A DNA stretch of 64,000 nt from Calonectria ilicicola (GCA_020809705.1 CP085834.1:744001-808000), one strand, 5' to 3'. Counted from the first letter of the stretch, positions 12,201 through 24,158 are shown. Translations and numbers: made by a program. Notes: a model not told the origin generated them from the sequence alone.

Positions 12201-13124
12201 GCGGGGTCTGGATCGGTTTCGATAATGGAATCAATTTTGCAGTTCGACATTGACATGAACAAAAAGTCAAAGTGGCACCAATGTCACAAAATGCCAGTAT
12301 ACGTTGGGGTATCTGAAAACGATTACTTCACAGCGCTTCAGTGGACAGTATTTGGGCATTTTTGGCGCGATTCCGATGACATTGGCCACCAGAATCCCCA
12401 CTTCATGGTCATGATCAAGATGTTACTTTCAAAGGGTGCTGATGCCAATGGCTGGGAGAATTTGATACCTCTGGTGGAGGCATGTCGCCGGGAGGATGTG
12501 TCACTGACCAGACTATTGATTGATCATGGTGCTAACATCAATGCCACGGACAAATATGGATGGATTCCCATTGGATCAGCAGCGTGGCGCGGGAACCGCG
12601 AAATTGTGCAGATTCTCCTCGATGTGGGGGCTAATCTTAGCGGCCCTGTACTCCACCATGCTGCAGGTTTCAGAAAGGAAGCCACGCTACAAATGCTTCT
12701 GGATGCCGGTGCTGACGTCAATGCCGTTGATCACTTAGGGAGCACGGCACTTGCGAGGGCAGTAGATGACAATAACATGAACATTGTCCAGCTTCTGTTG
12801 GACAAGCATGCGGACGCAAACCTCGATCCAACGTGTCTGAGAAACGCAGTAGAAAATGGCAGTTTTAACATGGTCAAACTGCTGATCGAAAGAGGTCTAG
12901 TTATAAATTTAGGGTCTCCAGATGGACTCCGGTCCCTTATAGAAGCCGCCCAATATGGACGTCTCGACATAATATGCCTGTTGCTCGAAAATGATACACA
13001 GTTGGACAGGGTCGAGGAAACATGTGAAATAGCTGCATCGGAGGCTGCAGCAAATGCACATCTAGTTATAGCTGAATACTTGCGGCGATACCAAACATTG
13101 CAGGGACACGAAGCATTCCAATAG
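9284..13124 (+). CDS. Clr5-domain ankyrin-repeat protein
   Basis: Exons are read as 9284-9420, 9483-9679, 9725-11045 and 11132-13124, giving 1215 residues in one frame. Residues 1-65 match the fungal Clr5 domain (KPREVWDGQK, IHTLC, MRDEHGF, then KREYVKRLEMW), a short helical module at the N terminus of many fungal proteins. The rest is ankyrin-like: poorly conserved repeats in the middle, then clear repeats after about residue 700 (GRTALQAAAEQGDEELVRFL, LLDAGADVNAVDH, LLLDKHADANL). The protein is probably a soluble interaction scaffold; no catalytic domain is visible. The last intron (11046-11131) lies inside a 147-base inverted repeat, and splicing from GTCAGT to ACCAG is what joins the two halves in frame. 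If that intron is not removed, the protein ends at 11127 after the first half, and the second half would need a separate start. Confidence 0.75.
11014..11160. repeat. 147-base inverted-repeat element (MITE-like) carrying an intron
   Basis: The left arm 11014-11063 and the right arm 11111-11160 are reverse complements over 50 bases with only two mismatches, separated by a 47-base loop. The outer ends read TATCCC...GGGATA, so the element can be seen as starting TCCC and ending GGGA with a TA dinucleotide on each side, the signature of a Tc1/mariner-type target duplication. It lies inside the coding region of the Clr5-ankyrin gene. The left arm contains the donor GTCAGT (11046) and the right arm the acceptor ACCAG (ending 11131); a possible branch site TCTAATTC is in the loop. 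Removing one TA plus the element does not give a clean ancestral frame, so a simple insertion history is not proven. Confidence 0.8.
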
Positions 13125-13675
13125 GCCGGGGTCGTCAAAATGCCATAATTTGATTCGATAGGGTAAGACTTGTCTCGCAACATTTGGACATGGCAACAAT
13201 AGGGATCGTAGACGATGCGTATTGTATAAATGAGTGTTTAATTTCAATTGTTTTCAAACTGCGAATTGAACTCCAAAGGAAACCTTTATAAAATAAAGTC
13301 GAACATGGAAAAAAAAATAGTGAAAATGTCATGGATTGATAACAACATCAGTAGATCACTCCATGAAATATTTATAGGTTTTGTCCATATTCCTCTGTCA
13401 TAGCCAAGCATGACAAACAGCTCCTTTCATCCTATAAATGATCCAAAGGATTCCCTATATTATGCCCCTAGCGATCATGTACATTTCTTGGCGAGGGGCA
13501 CCAGTTAAATTACCTAGATAAGTCGACCTTGTAGAAGAAGAACGCCATCAAAAGCTCCTTGAATTTAAATGTATTACTTAAATCTCAATTATCAGTTCAA
13601 AGAAGCTCAATAATTAGAGCCCGTGTGATCAGATTTAGCCAAGATTTCAATCTATTTCTTTTTTTTTCTTTCGAG
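13125..13675. other. AT-rich intergenic region between convergent genes
   Basis: No gene is seen. This is the shared 3' side of the Clr5-ankyrin gene (plus strand) and the Rcf2 gene (minus strand). It is AT-rich with several short A and T runs, as expected of 3' untranslated sequence. Confidence 0.5.
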
Positions 13676-14421
13676 CTACTCTTTCGTAGCGGCATTTTTA
13701 TTCGCCAGTCTTCGCTCCTCGGCAGCAACCATATCTATAGAAATACAATTAGCCAACTTCGGTTATGTTGATCAACTGAGCTCTTACCCATCCAAAGGTC
13801 TTGGCCCTCATACTCTTCTTTGTGAACCCGCTTCTCGATTAGATGCTTATGCTCAGGGTCGTTGGGATCGAGCACCATGACAGTCTGCCAGCGACCGCGT
13901 CCGTGTTTGGCATCGTGCGTCTCAAATGCCATGGAGATGAGAAGGACGGCAAGTGTGAGGGCCTGGGCGTAGACACGAGCTTGGACAATTTTGTTGGCCG
14001 TGGTTTGAGGTGACCGGTTCACCATTGCAAACGCGACACCCATCGAGGCCAGCCACGAACAAAAGACAATGGTATATCTATGCTCCCGGGCATACTCCAA
14101 GAATCGTTGATACGCGGACTCATTTTCGCGAATTATTTGCGCGGTGCGAGCAGCGCCGTCAACATAACTCCGTCTGGGGTCCTGTGCCTTCTGGAAAGCT
14201 ATGCTCCATCGCTCGGCATTTACCATCGCACCAAAGGTTCCACTTGAGGTGATTAGAAAAGCCTTGAACTGGATAGTAAGGCCTCGGAAAGCTTTATAGC
14301 GCTTAGAAGCCAAGTAAACACCACCCACGCCAACGCCGAGACCCAGTGTGCCGCCAATAAGGCCACCGGTGACGACCTGGGTGTAGTGGGCCGCCTCTTC
14401 TTCTTTGCTAATAACCTTCAT
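13676..14421 (-). CDS. RCF2: Rcf2-like respiratory supercomplex factor (HIG1 domain)
   Basis: Two exons are read (14421-13788 and 13734-13676), giving 230 residues. The start MKVISKEEEAAHY and the following Gly-rich segment (GGLIGGTLGLGVGVGGVYLAS) are typical of fungal Rcf2. Hydrophobic segments are seen near residues 17-38, 50-67, 118-135 and 150-165, and the HIG1-type region is in the second half (SWLASMGVAFAMVNR, QARVYAQALTLAV). The family sits in the mitochondrial inner membrane and tunes cytochrome c oxidase and bc1-oxidase supercomplexes. The second exon supplies the charged C-terminal tail (DMVAAEERRLANKN); without the splice the frame would run into unrelated residues. This is a conserved housekeeping gene among accessory neighbours. 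Confidence 0.9.
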
Positions 14422-15398
14422 TGTGATCGCTATTTCATTAGAACAAGATGGAAAAGTCTACAAGGAACGGTATTCGGTACCTTTGATATCTCAACTGAGA
14501 TAATAGAATTATCCAGTGATGAAGAGCATCAGGGATTCGTTATATGAGAAGGGTTTAGGAGGACCGGCCGCCAAATTAAACCATCGGATGTTGGATAAAG
14601 TTTTCCCATCGAATCGGCGCTTATCTCCGCAAAGCAACTCATTTTTCTCGCCGGTCACAGCGAAGGGTGGGATTCTCGCCATCTTTACCGAGTGTGACGG
14701 GGTGAACATATAACATCACCGAAAAAACACCAAAGAGTACGCCCTACGCCCTACACATCCCACCCCGCTCTATCCCCACCCCGCTAAGCTGACAGCCATC
14801 TTCTCGACACTACCCTTCTCAAATGAAACCGGCTTTGATATCTATTTTAATCACTCTTCATATCATAAAGTGAGAATTATCATCACTTAAACCCTTTTGA
14901 TCGTAATGTAGCCATCCTTGCTCTGATCCGAAACACAAAATGGGTGTGAAACCGCTACACGCGCACCATTCCAACCAAAATCGCGATTCAAAGCGACTAC
15001 GGTGGAACCGGTGATTTGCGACGTCCTTTTTCCTAGAAGTTCAGAGGCTGTGGTGTCTAAAACATCATATTGTGGAGATGGACAGCACCGCGACGCATTG
15101 ATAACCATCCATTCTAAAAAGATGCGCGCTCATGGCCGTCGGAGGTTAGCAATATAAGTAAAATATTTCCAGAGCATCACAAGTTCACAACCCTCGCCAA
15201 CCCGACGTCAAAATTGCCGAATCCATATCGAGCTGAAGAAATATGTGAAATTTACACCCGTTGTCACTTCTGGCGGCATTTGGAACAAAAGACCCGCAGC
15301 ATTTACTTATAAATATATATATCTTGCGTAAACTATTCAACCTGTCCCAGCGAATCGTGATGCATAATTATTTTTTTTTATAACTCCTCATCCAGTCT
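14422..15398. other. Intergenic region
   Basis: No gene is supported. It holds the promoter of the Rcf2 gene on its left and the 3' end of the Old Yellow Enzyme gene on its right. Short frames occur, but they have no domains or splice context. Confidence 0.5.
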
Positions 15399-16807
15399 TC
15401 AAGGAATGGTCAGCTTGGCAGTCTTCTTGGACGCCCTTCCGCCAAATCCCCAGCCAATCTGGTGAGCCACATGAATGGAAGTTTCCAGATCATCAGCCCA
15501 AGCCCAGACCAGACCAGGATTCTTCAGAAACATGCGCCCGGCTGCAATCAAGTCCAGCGGGGTATCATTCTCATCCTTGCCACCGGCGATAATTTCCTGG
15601 GCAATGTGGCCCGTCTTGATGCTTCCGACCGCACTAACCAAGAGCTTGTCTCCAACTGCAGCCTTGATCTTCTTAGCGAAGGGGGCCTGGTAGCCAGGGC
15701 CGCCGACGACCTTTTGCTGTGCGTGGTTGCCGCCACTCGACACGTCAAGGACATCAACACCCCGCTGAGCTAGGATCTGAGCCAGTTTGATGCTCTCGTC
15801 AACTGTCCAGCTCTCTCCCTCCCAGGTGGGGTTGGTGTCGAGCCAGTCAGTAGCACTGATGCGGACGAAGAGCGGCATTTCCTTGGGCATCACTTCCCTC
15901 GCCGCATCTACAAGCTCGAGGGCCAAGCGAATGCGGTTCTCAAAGCTACCGCCGTATTGGTCGGTACGCTTGTTCACTGCGGGGGAGAAGAAGCTGGAAA
16001 CAAGATAGCCGTGGGCAAAGTGGAGCTCAATAACGTCAAAGCCAGCACGGAGAGCGCGGTTAACAGCCGACAGAGAGTCTTGCTTAAACTGCTCGATTTC
16101 GGCAAGAGTCATGGCGCGAGGGGTAGGATAGTGCTCGTTAAAAGGCTCACTGCTGGGGCCAACAACATCATCGGGCCAACCGCCAACCTCTTTGGTTGCA
16201 GTAGCCCCTGAGCTCAACCATGGGGCCACAGTAGATGCCTTTCGGCCAGCATGGGCAAGTTGGATACCAATTAGAGCATTCTGACTGTGAGCAAAGTCAA
16301 CGTGCTTCCTCAAGGTATCAATATGGGCATCAAGCCAAAGGCCTGAGTCTTCAGGCGTAATTCGGCCATTTGCTTGCACGGCAGTGGCCTCAATCATGGC
16401 CAGACCAGGCTTATTTATGGGTCAGCAATCGTCAAAATATGTAGCTTCAGAACACTTACGCCGCGTTTAATAATGCTGCCATAGTGAGTAATGTGCCAGG
16501 GAGTCTGAAAGCCCTCGTGTGCACTGTACTGGCACATTGGGCTGAGCCAGATGCGGTTTGGCACCTCAATGCCGCGAATCTTCAGTGGAGTAAAGAGTTT
16601 GGGAATAGGCTTTCCCGAGGGCTGTGGGTCGATGGCCTTGCCGGCTACAGGGTCCTGCTCTGGGGTGTAGAAGGGAACACCCTTGGCTGCCTTGTTTGGA
16701 ATGGGTTGACGACATTTGAGCTGCTTTTCAGGCAGAGGAGTCTCTGCTCGAGAGACGGGGATGCCGTGATGAGGATGGCAGATTCGCTGTGTAAGGTAGG
16801 CAGACAT
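15399..16807 (-). CDS. Old Yellow Enzyme family NADH:flavin oxidoreductase (YqjM-like class)
   Basis: Two exons are read (16807-16460 and 16409-15399), giving 452 residues. The enzyme is an FMN-dependent TIM barrel that reduces activated C=C bonds with NAD(P)H. Visible landmarks are the flavin-binding cysteine segment WLSPMCQYSA, THYGS, GIQLAHAGRKAS, the substrate-binding histidine pair in ELHFAHGYL, the signature NKRTDQYGGSFENR, and the phosphate-binding SAVGSI and AAGRMFLKNP. The cysteine in SPMC places it in the YqjM/thermophilic-like class rather than the classical yeast OYE class. About 70 residues precede the barrel and look less conserved. The intron is short with GTAAGT donor and AATAAG acceptor, and splicing restores RG-PGLAMIEATAV, a standard family junction. 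A TATATAAAG box lies about 85 bases upstream of the ATG. Confidence 0.92.
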
Positions 16808-18266
16808 TTTGGATCTGGATGTCTCGATTGCGTGTAGAATGGTTTGATATGCTGGATAGTGATGACTACATCCACAGCCAACTCCAGGCTTTATATACCG
16901 GTCGATAAGGCACGCCGGTGAAGAGAGCTAGCGGCATTTTCGCCGAGTTGTTCTCCGATAGCATCATTGCTGAGCAATTCCTGTTTGAGATTTACTGCAG
17001 GGTGGAATCGTCTGAATCGCGAAAACAACGCCACTTGCGTAGTTGGAAATCCATGAGGAAATCTCGCCAACTAGTGGCGAAGCTTATTTGTGAAACAAAC
17101 GGCTAAGTGCTTGGCGACGTCGATCTCCTTTGCGATGTCTTTTGTTGTATTATTCCTACGACATTACGTTCATTATTATCATCATCATTATTCATATATG
17201 GAAGTTGAACCAATTTTGCAACCGAACACAACACATGGGAGCAGGAGGTCACATTGGTTCGAGTTGCAGCTGGCCGAGGCTTGTTGTGTTGCACAGATCA
17301 GTGATCGTCACTTTCTCCGCTAAAAAGCGGCGCCTGCGGCGTGTGCGGCATTTGCGGCATCGGGCTGGATGAGCCGCAGGGGTGGTGGATGCCAGACTTG
17401 GGCGCCTAAAATAATGCAGGCGGCCCACATCACATGTGAATTAGCGAGCCGGTTAGCGGTAATGCACTGTAATTTAGGGGAAGTCGCCTATTTTTGAGGC
17501 CCGTTGGACGTCTAGCCACAGCATTCGGTTCCTCGGCGGATTTTTCGGCCGTAGACCCAACTGCCTGACAAAGGACTGCATTGAATTCATCCGTGTATCT
17601 ATAATTCAGGATATGAAACAAAATTCATGATGTCGTATTTTTAATTGGCATGGGTAAGAGTGCTTTTTCAACACAGTTACTTTATCAAGATGCGGTGCAG
17701 TTACCAGTCTTGGCACAAGGATCAACGTAAACTGTCAGATAACGTAGAACATGTGGTTTCTTGCCTGTTCCATTATCCGCATTTGATTTCGCACTTTCTT
17801 GAAAACCCTTTAAAAGATTTGTCTCAGCCATTTTTCTCAATTCAAGATATCTACGCATCTGTGAAACAATTACTCTTAATGCATGAAGAAGCGGCTTATG
17901 AGGGTTTCGGATGACAAAACCACAAGCAATCGCACCGCTAACTTCAAGACCGAACTTGCCAAGCTTGCCGAAGAGTCAGCGACAGGCGGGGCGACAGGGG
18001 ATTCTGGGAATCGGGCTCAACTTCTTTCGCAATTGACCTTGAATCATTACTTTGTCATCGAGCCTCCATCACACCAGCCACATATTAGCTCTGGCATCCC
18101 AGCCAGATGGTTGTGCACCTCCTCACTGACCCCCTCCAGCACTGACCCCTTCAATCTCTGAAAACCACGAATACAGGCTGGAGACCCAACCTAGGGCCTC
18201 TCTATCTATGACATGATGTAATTACTATACCTGCCAGAATGTGGCACTTTGTACAATCTACGAATC
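16808..18266. other. Intergenic region
   Basis: About 1.46 kb with no supported gene. Apart from the TATA element of the Old Yellow Enzyme promoter near 16889, I see only short frames without domains, including a CAT-repeat-like stretch near 17170-17195. Confidence 0.5.
16889..16897 (-). promoter_or_regulatory. TATA box of the Old Yellow Enzyme gene
   Basis: Read on the minus strand the bases are TATATAAAG, about 85 bases upstream of the ATG at 16807. The spacing allows a transcription start and a short 5' leader before the start codon. It is a match by eye to the TATA consensus only. Confidence 0.45.
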
Positions 18267-19279
18267 TCATCCACCATCACCCTGACTAGACCCCTCGCTT
18301 AAATCACCACTCACGAAGACTACCAATACAGCCGCATACGCTGCACATGCGCCGAACACTTCCTCCCTCTTCGCGTTCGTGAGTAAAGCCATGCACAACG
18401 CAAACGCCGTGGTGTAACCTGCGATGAGGCCTAGCCTTGTGGGCTCGCTTTTGACATAGTACAAATTTAGGATAGCGCCATAGAGAAAAGCTGCCGCGAG
18501 GAGGATGTTAATTGCTCCAACTGCGACGCCTATGCGTCGGGAGGAGATGTAATGGACGTTGGAGCCGCGACTTCGCTTTTCCTGGCGATTGTCAACTGAG
18601 CTCGACTCTGATCTGAGCAGGGAAAAAGCACCAACGTACTAGGAAGAGTAGAGGCATGTGTTTCCGAAAGAACGCCGTGAGTCGATCTTCCTCAGGCGAC
18701 CGACAAAGCGCAACAAGATCCTCCCGGTCATTATACAACATCTCGCTGCTCCCAAATAGTGTCGGTAGCGCATCGACGCCGTCGTTCTCATTCCAATAAT
18801 ACCTTCGGAAGGCGTCGTGAGCCTGCGCCGTCGGTTGTCTCATCGACAGAATTGTAGCTTCGAGGGCAAGTGCCTTTTCTACCACCTCTCAATACCTCAT
18901 TCAAATCTCTCAGTCGTTGACTTAGGGAAGCTTCGCTGAGCTCACTGTATTTTTTCAATGTCCGTCGAATCTTATTTGCCAATTCCATCCTTTCAATGTC
19001 CCTTCTTGAACCTTCCCTCGCCCTGTCTCTGAATTCCTTCCAGTCCCGAAGGATACTCTTCTCATCCATCGACGCTTTGAAGTCTTCGCAATCGAGTGCA
19101 TCCTGCTGGGCTTCCAGCTCAGCGAGTTCGCTCTGGAAGTAAAGCAAGTTCCTTGCTGATAAGCGACCGAAACGCTTAAATATCACGGAACTATGATCTG
19201 CGTCGCTAGCGATGAACTCCGCTAGGGAGGGGAAACCCTTTATGAGAGGTGCGGTGTGCTTTTCAATGTCGCGATCCAT
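18267..19279 (-). pseudogene. DUF6594 family membrane protein with a one-base frameshift
   Basis: The N-terminal frame (from ATG 19279) shows the DUF6594 pattern: GFPSLAEFIASD, FKRFGRLSARNLLYFQSEL and LEAQQDALDCEDF. At 18886, after LNEVLR, the frame must shift by one base (an extra G in a GGTGG run) to continue as VVEKALALEATIL in the next frame. That frame then runs through a normal intron (18639-18582, GTACGT to CGCCAG) into a C-terminal part with two or three hydrophobic segments (VGAINILLAAAFLYGAIL, GLIAGYTTAFALCMAL, CAAYAAVLVVFVSG). With the shift corrected the protein would be about 317 residues, the usual size. No GT-AG intron repairs the frame, so the gene is broken or the base is a sequence error. 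The family is a fungal membrane protein of unknown role. Confidence 0.75.
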
Positions 19280-20410
19280 GTGTTTTGAATTTGGCTATTC
19301 TCGCACTTTGGTCAATAGGTTATAAGATGGGGAATTGAAAGAGCTTTCTTCTTCTGTCAACTAAAGAGCAGTCATCCATGTGGTTTATAGCGAATAGGAG
19401 TCCTAGTTGACTGTGGGGCTTCGACAACGCATTGAGGCCTTTGAGGCCGTGAGGCCACCCATAGCGGGTCTCCATAGATGTGATTGCGATGAAGCCAGCC
19501 GGTCTGCTTGGCGAGGATTTCGTGTTGAAATTCCGAGGAGGTCTGAAATCGAAGCCCAGACTACCGGACACATGGAGCTCGGTGATTTGGCGCTAGGGGG
19601 ATATTTGCCTGCTCGGGTAAAGTCTTAATTCCCCTCGTCATTTGGCGTCACCCCCGCTACGGAGGCAGCCCATTGTCCGTCGAATTAGAAGCATACTGGC
19701 TTAGAACAGCCTATTAAATAGTTAACCTAATAGTTATTCTGGGCTTCTTGAATATACAGCCTGTTCACGTCGAGTGATTTTGACTGTTCTCTCTTGGTTT
19801 CGACACGGCATCATCGTTACAAATTCGAGTTTGGAGGCTACCTGATATCCACACGCCCAGATCGACATTTCGGCTTTTGGACCTAGTGACGTTGCAACTC
19901 GGCGACTACTTTCAGTTCTCTAACGTGTCTACCCGGCCTCCGCTCGTTGTTTCTGCAACCCCAGGGTGGTTTGTACGGAGACATCCCTCCCTTTCGTATT
20001 GTTCTTTGTTCCTTGCGGACCGAACAGCCGATTCAACGCCAGAAAACGACTCGACACTGCCTTGTGTTTAGCAGCTGGCTACAACAGCTATTTTCTCTCG
20101 ACTCTCATATTCCACCCTGGAGTTTTGCTTGATTCGTTAACCAGTCTGGGAAGAAAACATCCACTACACCGCTACCTGACGGCCGCCAAACCTACCAGTA
20201 GCAGCCACCCAGCCCTGCCGGTGAAAATTCTCGAAGAATTCGGACTTACAGTTCACCTCAAAGCCTCGCCGTTTGACTGGACGTAATCGTAGCTTTACGT
20301 CTTTGACAAGCTTATAAATCGGCACCTCGATCAACCAGCGCTGCCAACGTCAGACCCGCCCTTAACGTTCAGCTATAGATATATAAAAGACGGAACTAGA
20401 GTGTCCCCTC
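19280..20410. other. Intergenic region between divergent genes
   Basis: No gene is supported. The region serves as promoter for the DUF6594 gene to the left and the J-domain gene to the right. A TATATAAAAG sequence is at about 20380-20389, only some 20-30 bases before the ATG at 20411, which is closer than usual for a TATA box, so it may be fortuitous. Confidence 0.5.
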
Positions 20411-22454
20411 ATGGCTTCGTTGCCTCCTGATCCCTACAAGGCTTTGGGAGTTTCAAAGGATGCGAAAACAGATGAAATCCGCTCTGCGTACCGCAAGATC
20501 GTTTTGAGATGCAAGCCTGACATAATACGAGATCCAGCACTGAAAGCCCAAAAGGCAGACGAATTTAGAAAAGTCCAGCAAGCCTACGAAATACTCAACA
20601 ACGATAAGGAAAGAACGCGCTATGATGACCAGGTTCGTCTGGCCGAGCTGAGAAAGGCCATGAGGGCCAAAATCAACACGTCGACCCCTCAAGCAACCCC
20701 CTCCACGGGCAAGCACGAGGTCAGGACTGCGGAATCTCGCCCTTTGATCTTCAAGGCTGGCACTTCTCCAAGCGACAAGACGTACTCCTACTCCTGGTCC
20801 CGGGAGGAAGGCGGTTCTCTTCCCTCCTTGCAGTCCGTGACCCAGACCATGAGACGCGAGTCATCTTATGATGACAAGCCATCGAAGGGGGGGCGGGAGT
20901 TCGGCCGAGATCCACACGAAAGCGACGAGGATTGGGAACGTCGAAAGATGGAAGCCGCTCGTTTGTATATTGAAGCTGCTAAGTCTCGGAGGCCGAGGGC
21001 GTACTCGCAAAATATTGCGTCTCCTACTCCCACTCCCCCCCTGACCCCTGACCAATCCTCACCCTTCCAACCTCCCGCTATTGACGATGACGACAAAATT
21101 CATCGCTCCTCTAGCAAGAGTCGACGAGGCTCTTCCGGAGAGAAGGTGGGTAACAGCTTGTCACGAAAAGTTCTTTCCGACCCTGGCATTGTTGGCGTCT
21201 CACCTGGCGCACGCGATGCGCGAAAGACCGCACTTCGTGGAGGGACAGATGAAGAAGAGTCTCGACAGCTTGACGTTGAGCTGCCCCTGATACTGGCGGG
21301 GCAGCGGATCATGACTACTCCTGACACGGGGTCCTATCGCAATGTCATGTCTGCGAAGATTGCAAAGCAACTTGGCCTCGATTTCAAGGCAGATACGGGT
21401 CATGATATATTTCAACTGGCCAACGGCCGCGTTATCTTGTGCAAAGGGAAGGTATCTACTCACTTTTCATTCCCTTTTGAGGAAACACCAGCCCTCCCTA
21501 TCGAGTTCCACGTTCTCGAACCCCTGGCCGCCTCTGTTATTGTTGGAAGAGCATTCCTCGACGCTACCAAGACTCTCACAACTCACCTCGACCGGTTGAT
21601 ACGCACTCCTCATCAATTTGGGATGCCATTTGCTCCGCTACGGGTTTTGCACCTAAGCTCGCCTCGCCGAACACTCCAGTGTTATATCAACAGTACCACT
21701 GTTCAAGCAAACGCGGATACGGGAGCGGAAATGAATCTTGCGTCCCCCGAATTTGCCGCCCGCGCCGGGTTCCGACTTGAGCCCCCGGACCGCCGACACC
21801 AATTCGTTCAGCTTGCGGATGGGTCGATGGCTCCCATCAGTGGCTGTTTCCGCGCAAGATTCAACCCTTCCGAGAAGCCATCACCCGAAACGATACAACC
21901 GAGAGCTCATATTAAGACATTTTACGTTCTTAACGGTCTTACGACGGATGTCTTACTCGGTCGACCCCTTCTCTTTGAAATATACGCCTTTATTGAGCAA
22001 GCTAACTCCTTTGTCGATATCGAATGCGCAGATCTGTACGCTGATCTCAACCTCATCGCATGGCTCGAGACATGGCGCAATAGGTCAAATTCACATCCAA
22101 CTCCACGGGCCTCTTGTGAGTTCTCTCCACTTTCCATTTTTGTTTTGGAGTCTTTGCAGACGGCCTGACTTTCGAGTCTTCATAATAGTGCAAAATTTCG
22201 ATTCCATCTTCTGGCGCGATATAGACACAGACGATGCCAGGGAACAGAGGCGGCGGCAAAAAGCCAAAGCTGACGCAAGTCAGATCACCTCAGTAGTGGA
22301 GAGGGAGGCGGAAGAAATTGCGGAAACGCAGCGACGAACGCATTTTGACCAGAGCAGGCAGCAGCGTGTAGAAGAACACGAGGCGCGAATGACGACGTTA
22401 AGGATGGGCAGAGATAATCTTTCTTCAAGCTGTGACTCCATGACTGGTTTATGA
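20411..22454 (+). CDS. J-domain protein with two retropepsin-like domains
   Basis: Two exons are read (20411-22115 and 22189-22454), giving 656 residues. Residues 8-75 are a DnaJ-type J-domain (DPYKALGVSKDAKTDEIRSAYR, then QQAYEILNNDKERTRYDD), but the HPD tripeptide needed to stimulate Hsp70 reads KPD. Residues 90-290 are polar and probably disordered. Two retropepsin-like segments follow: DTGS at Asp305 with a downstream VIVGRAFL flap-end motif, and DTGA at Asp436 with VLLGRPLL. Each has the order DTG - hydrophobic beta - [IV]hGR expected of a retroviral-type aspartic protease half. After the intron there is a Glu/Arg-rich helical tail that may be a coiled coil. Function is unknown. Possible readings are a ubiquitin- or chaperone-linked protease such as Ddi1, or a domesticated retroelement fold. 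Confidence 0.8.
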
Positions 22455-24158
22455 CGAGGCTTTGATACTTCGGCGTAGAGTCTCCGGAGAGAAATAATCT
22501 CCTCAAGGTTTTGGTAACAGGAGCGACCTTCTCGAACATTCTTCACCAGGGAAATTTCGCTGACCGGGTCTGCTCGAAGACCTTGAAAAGTCTCTCATAA
22601 CATAGGACATTGGAAGGAGATCTAGTGGTAGATATAGCTAGTGACTAGAAATAATACATTGAAAAATATTATCTGCTGTACGAAGTGGCATAGGCCTGCT
22701 ATGCTTTTATCTGTTCCCATTAGGAGGGAGTCACTTATCTAACTGCTTAGCTCAAATGAGCTTTAGCGGCCCGAACGAAGACACGCGTACTCGCCTGGGC
22801 GTACGATGCCCAGCTTGCGACCACATCTGCCTAAGCAAACCTGAGTGTGAGTGGGTCTTTCGCAGGACAACATCTGGGGACATGATTTTGCGGGTGCGGA
22901 ATGTTTTCACTCGAGCAATCCAACTCCTCGAGAGTGCGCTAAGAAAGCGGGGTTCGACGACACCTGAACTGCGCTATGAAGCCCACTACAAAGGACCTGT
23001 TTTTAGAGGTCTTGAATTGGCCACCCAGTTAGGTCACATGACTTTTGATGTCCCGAATCTGCGCTAATGTCCTAACTTTGGTTCCTAAAAGCATAATGGC
23101 TGAGTTGAATAAGAATCTTTGTCTCGTTCAACTCGAGACGAGGGCATTAAGACACATTTGGCTGTTTGTCAGGAGCCTTTTATTCCTTTCAGCCTGACCA
23201 TCTGGTCTCTCTTCGGTCAATCTAGACAGGGAAATTGGAGTAGATGGCAGAGAGACCCGGTGTGTCATGCTCCTGGGGACGGATCCTCCTAAGGAAGGCC
23301 ACCGAATGTCTCATGAGACGAAGAGCCAGGAGTACCTTTCTTGGTCTCACTCTAAGCACAGCACGGCTCTTGCGAGTAACATTTAGTAATATACGAAAAT
23401 ACTACAGTAGATTGATTTAATCTTTACGGAATATCAAAATTTCTATTCGATTTGATGCCATTGAAAAATTTCACGTTGTAATATATGTAAGTGATGGTTA
23501 ATGTTCTAGGAATTCGGTTAAAAATAGAGGCAACTAAACAGCCATTCTTTTGAAATACTTTCATATGAAATAGGAGAGTGACAGTCGGGTGTAGCCACAA
23601 GGGCCAATTTCATTTGAAAATAGGGGAGCCGGCCAATCATCTTTCGAGGTCTCCGCCTTACCATATTTTGTCCCTCTGGGCAGTACAGAGTGAGCCCAGT
23701 CATCGGATCAATATTCAGATCCACTTCTCTTCAATTCTCTAAAGAGATCGCATTTTAAGTTGGGGAGTGTGGGTGTTTAAGGAGATTAGGATACAAATTG
23801 GACGGAGCATGGATATCTAGGCTCAAAGGAGACCCAAGGCTCTCTCCCTCTTGAGGTTTCCTTAATTTTCAGAAGTTAGGGAAGGTAGCAGGGATGAAGT
23901 CGAGTGCCCAGTATCAATAGGAAGGAAGGTGGCTGCTCAGCCTGAGGGGTGAGCACTACGTTGAGATGGGGCTGAGGAGAGACTGAGCTGAAGTTGAGCT
24001 AGGGCTCGGGAAGACCATAAAAGCGGCCAGCTATGATGACTATGAAATCACTTGAGTTTCATCTCTAAATATCGAAGCAACGGGAAGTGACTGCATCTCT
24101 GCTCATATAGTCTCTCAAACAAGTCGAAATCGGGACTAGTGAAACAAATATGTGCACT
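22455..24158. other. Intergenic region
   Basis: About 1.7 kb between the J-domain gene and the terpene synthase. One short frame (22756-23067) is listed separately with low confidence. The rest has no recognisable gene or element; the part from 23360 onward is AT-rich. Confidence 0.45.
22756..23067 (+). CDS. Possible small protein, unknown
   Basis: An open frame of 103 residues starting MSFSGPNEDTRTRLG. It has a CPAC pair and two more cysteines near its start (CPACDHICLSKPEC), which could be a small zinc site, then a mixed helical part. I recognise no family and see no introns. It may be a remnant or a chance frame; only its length and the cysteine pattern speak for it. Confidence 0.2.
   Translation: MSFSGPNEDTRTRLGVRCPACDHICLSKPECEWVFRRTTSGDMILRVRNVFTRAIQLLESALRKRGSTTPELRYEAHYKGPVFRGLELATQLGHMTFDVPNLR

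Noticed and set aside
17160..17200. ATTATTATCATCATCATTATT stretch as a microsatellite
   Set aside because: Only a few repeat units, too short to count as a repeat locus.
20380..20390. TATATAAAAG as TATA box of the J-domain gene
   Set aside because: It lies only 20-30 bases before the ATG, which would place the transcription start at or after the start codon; a downstream start would remove the J-domain.
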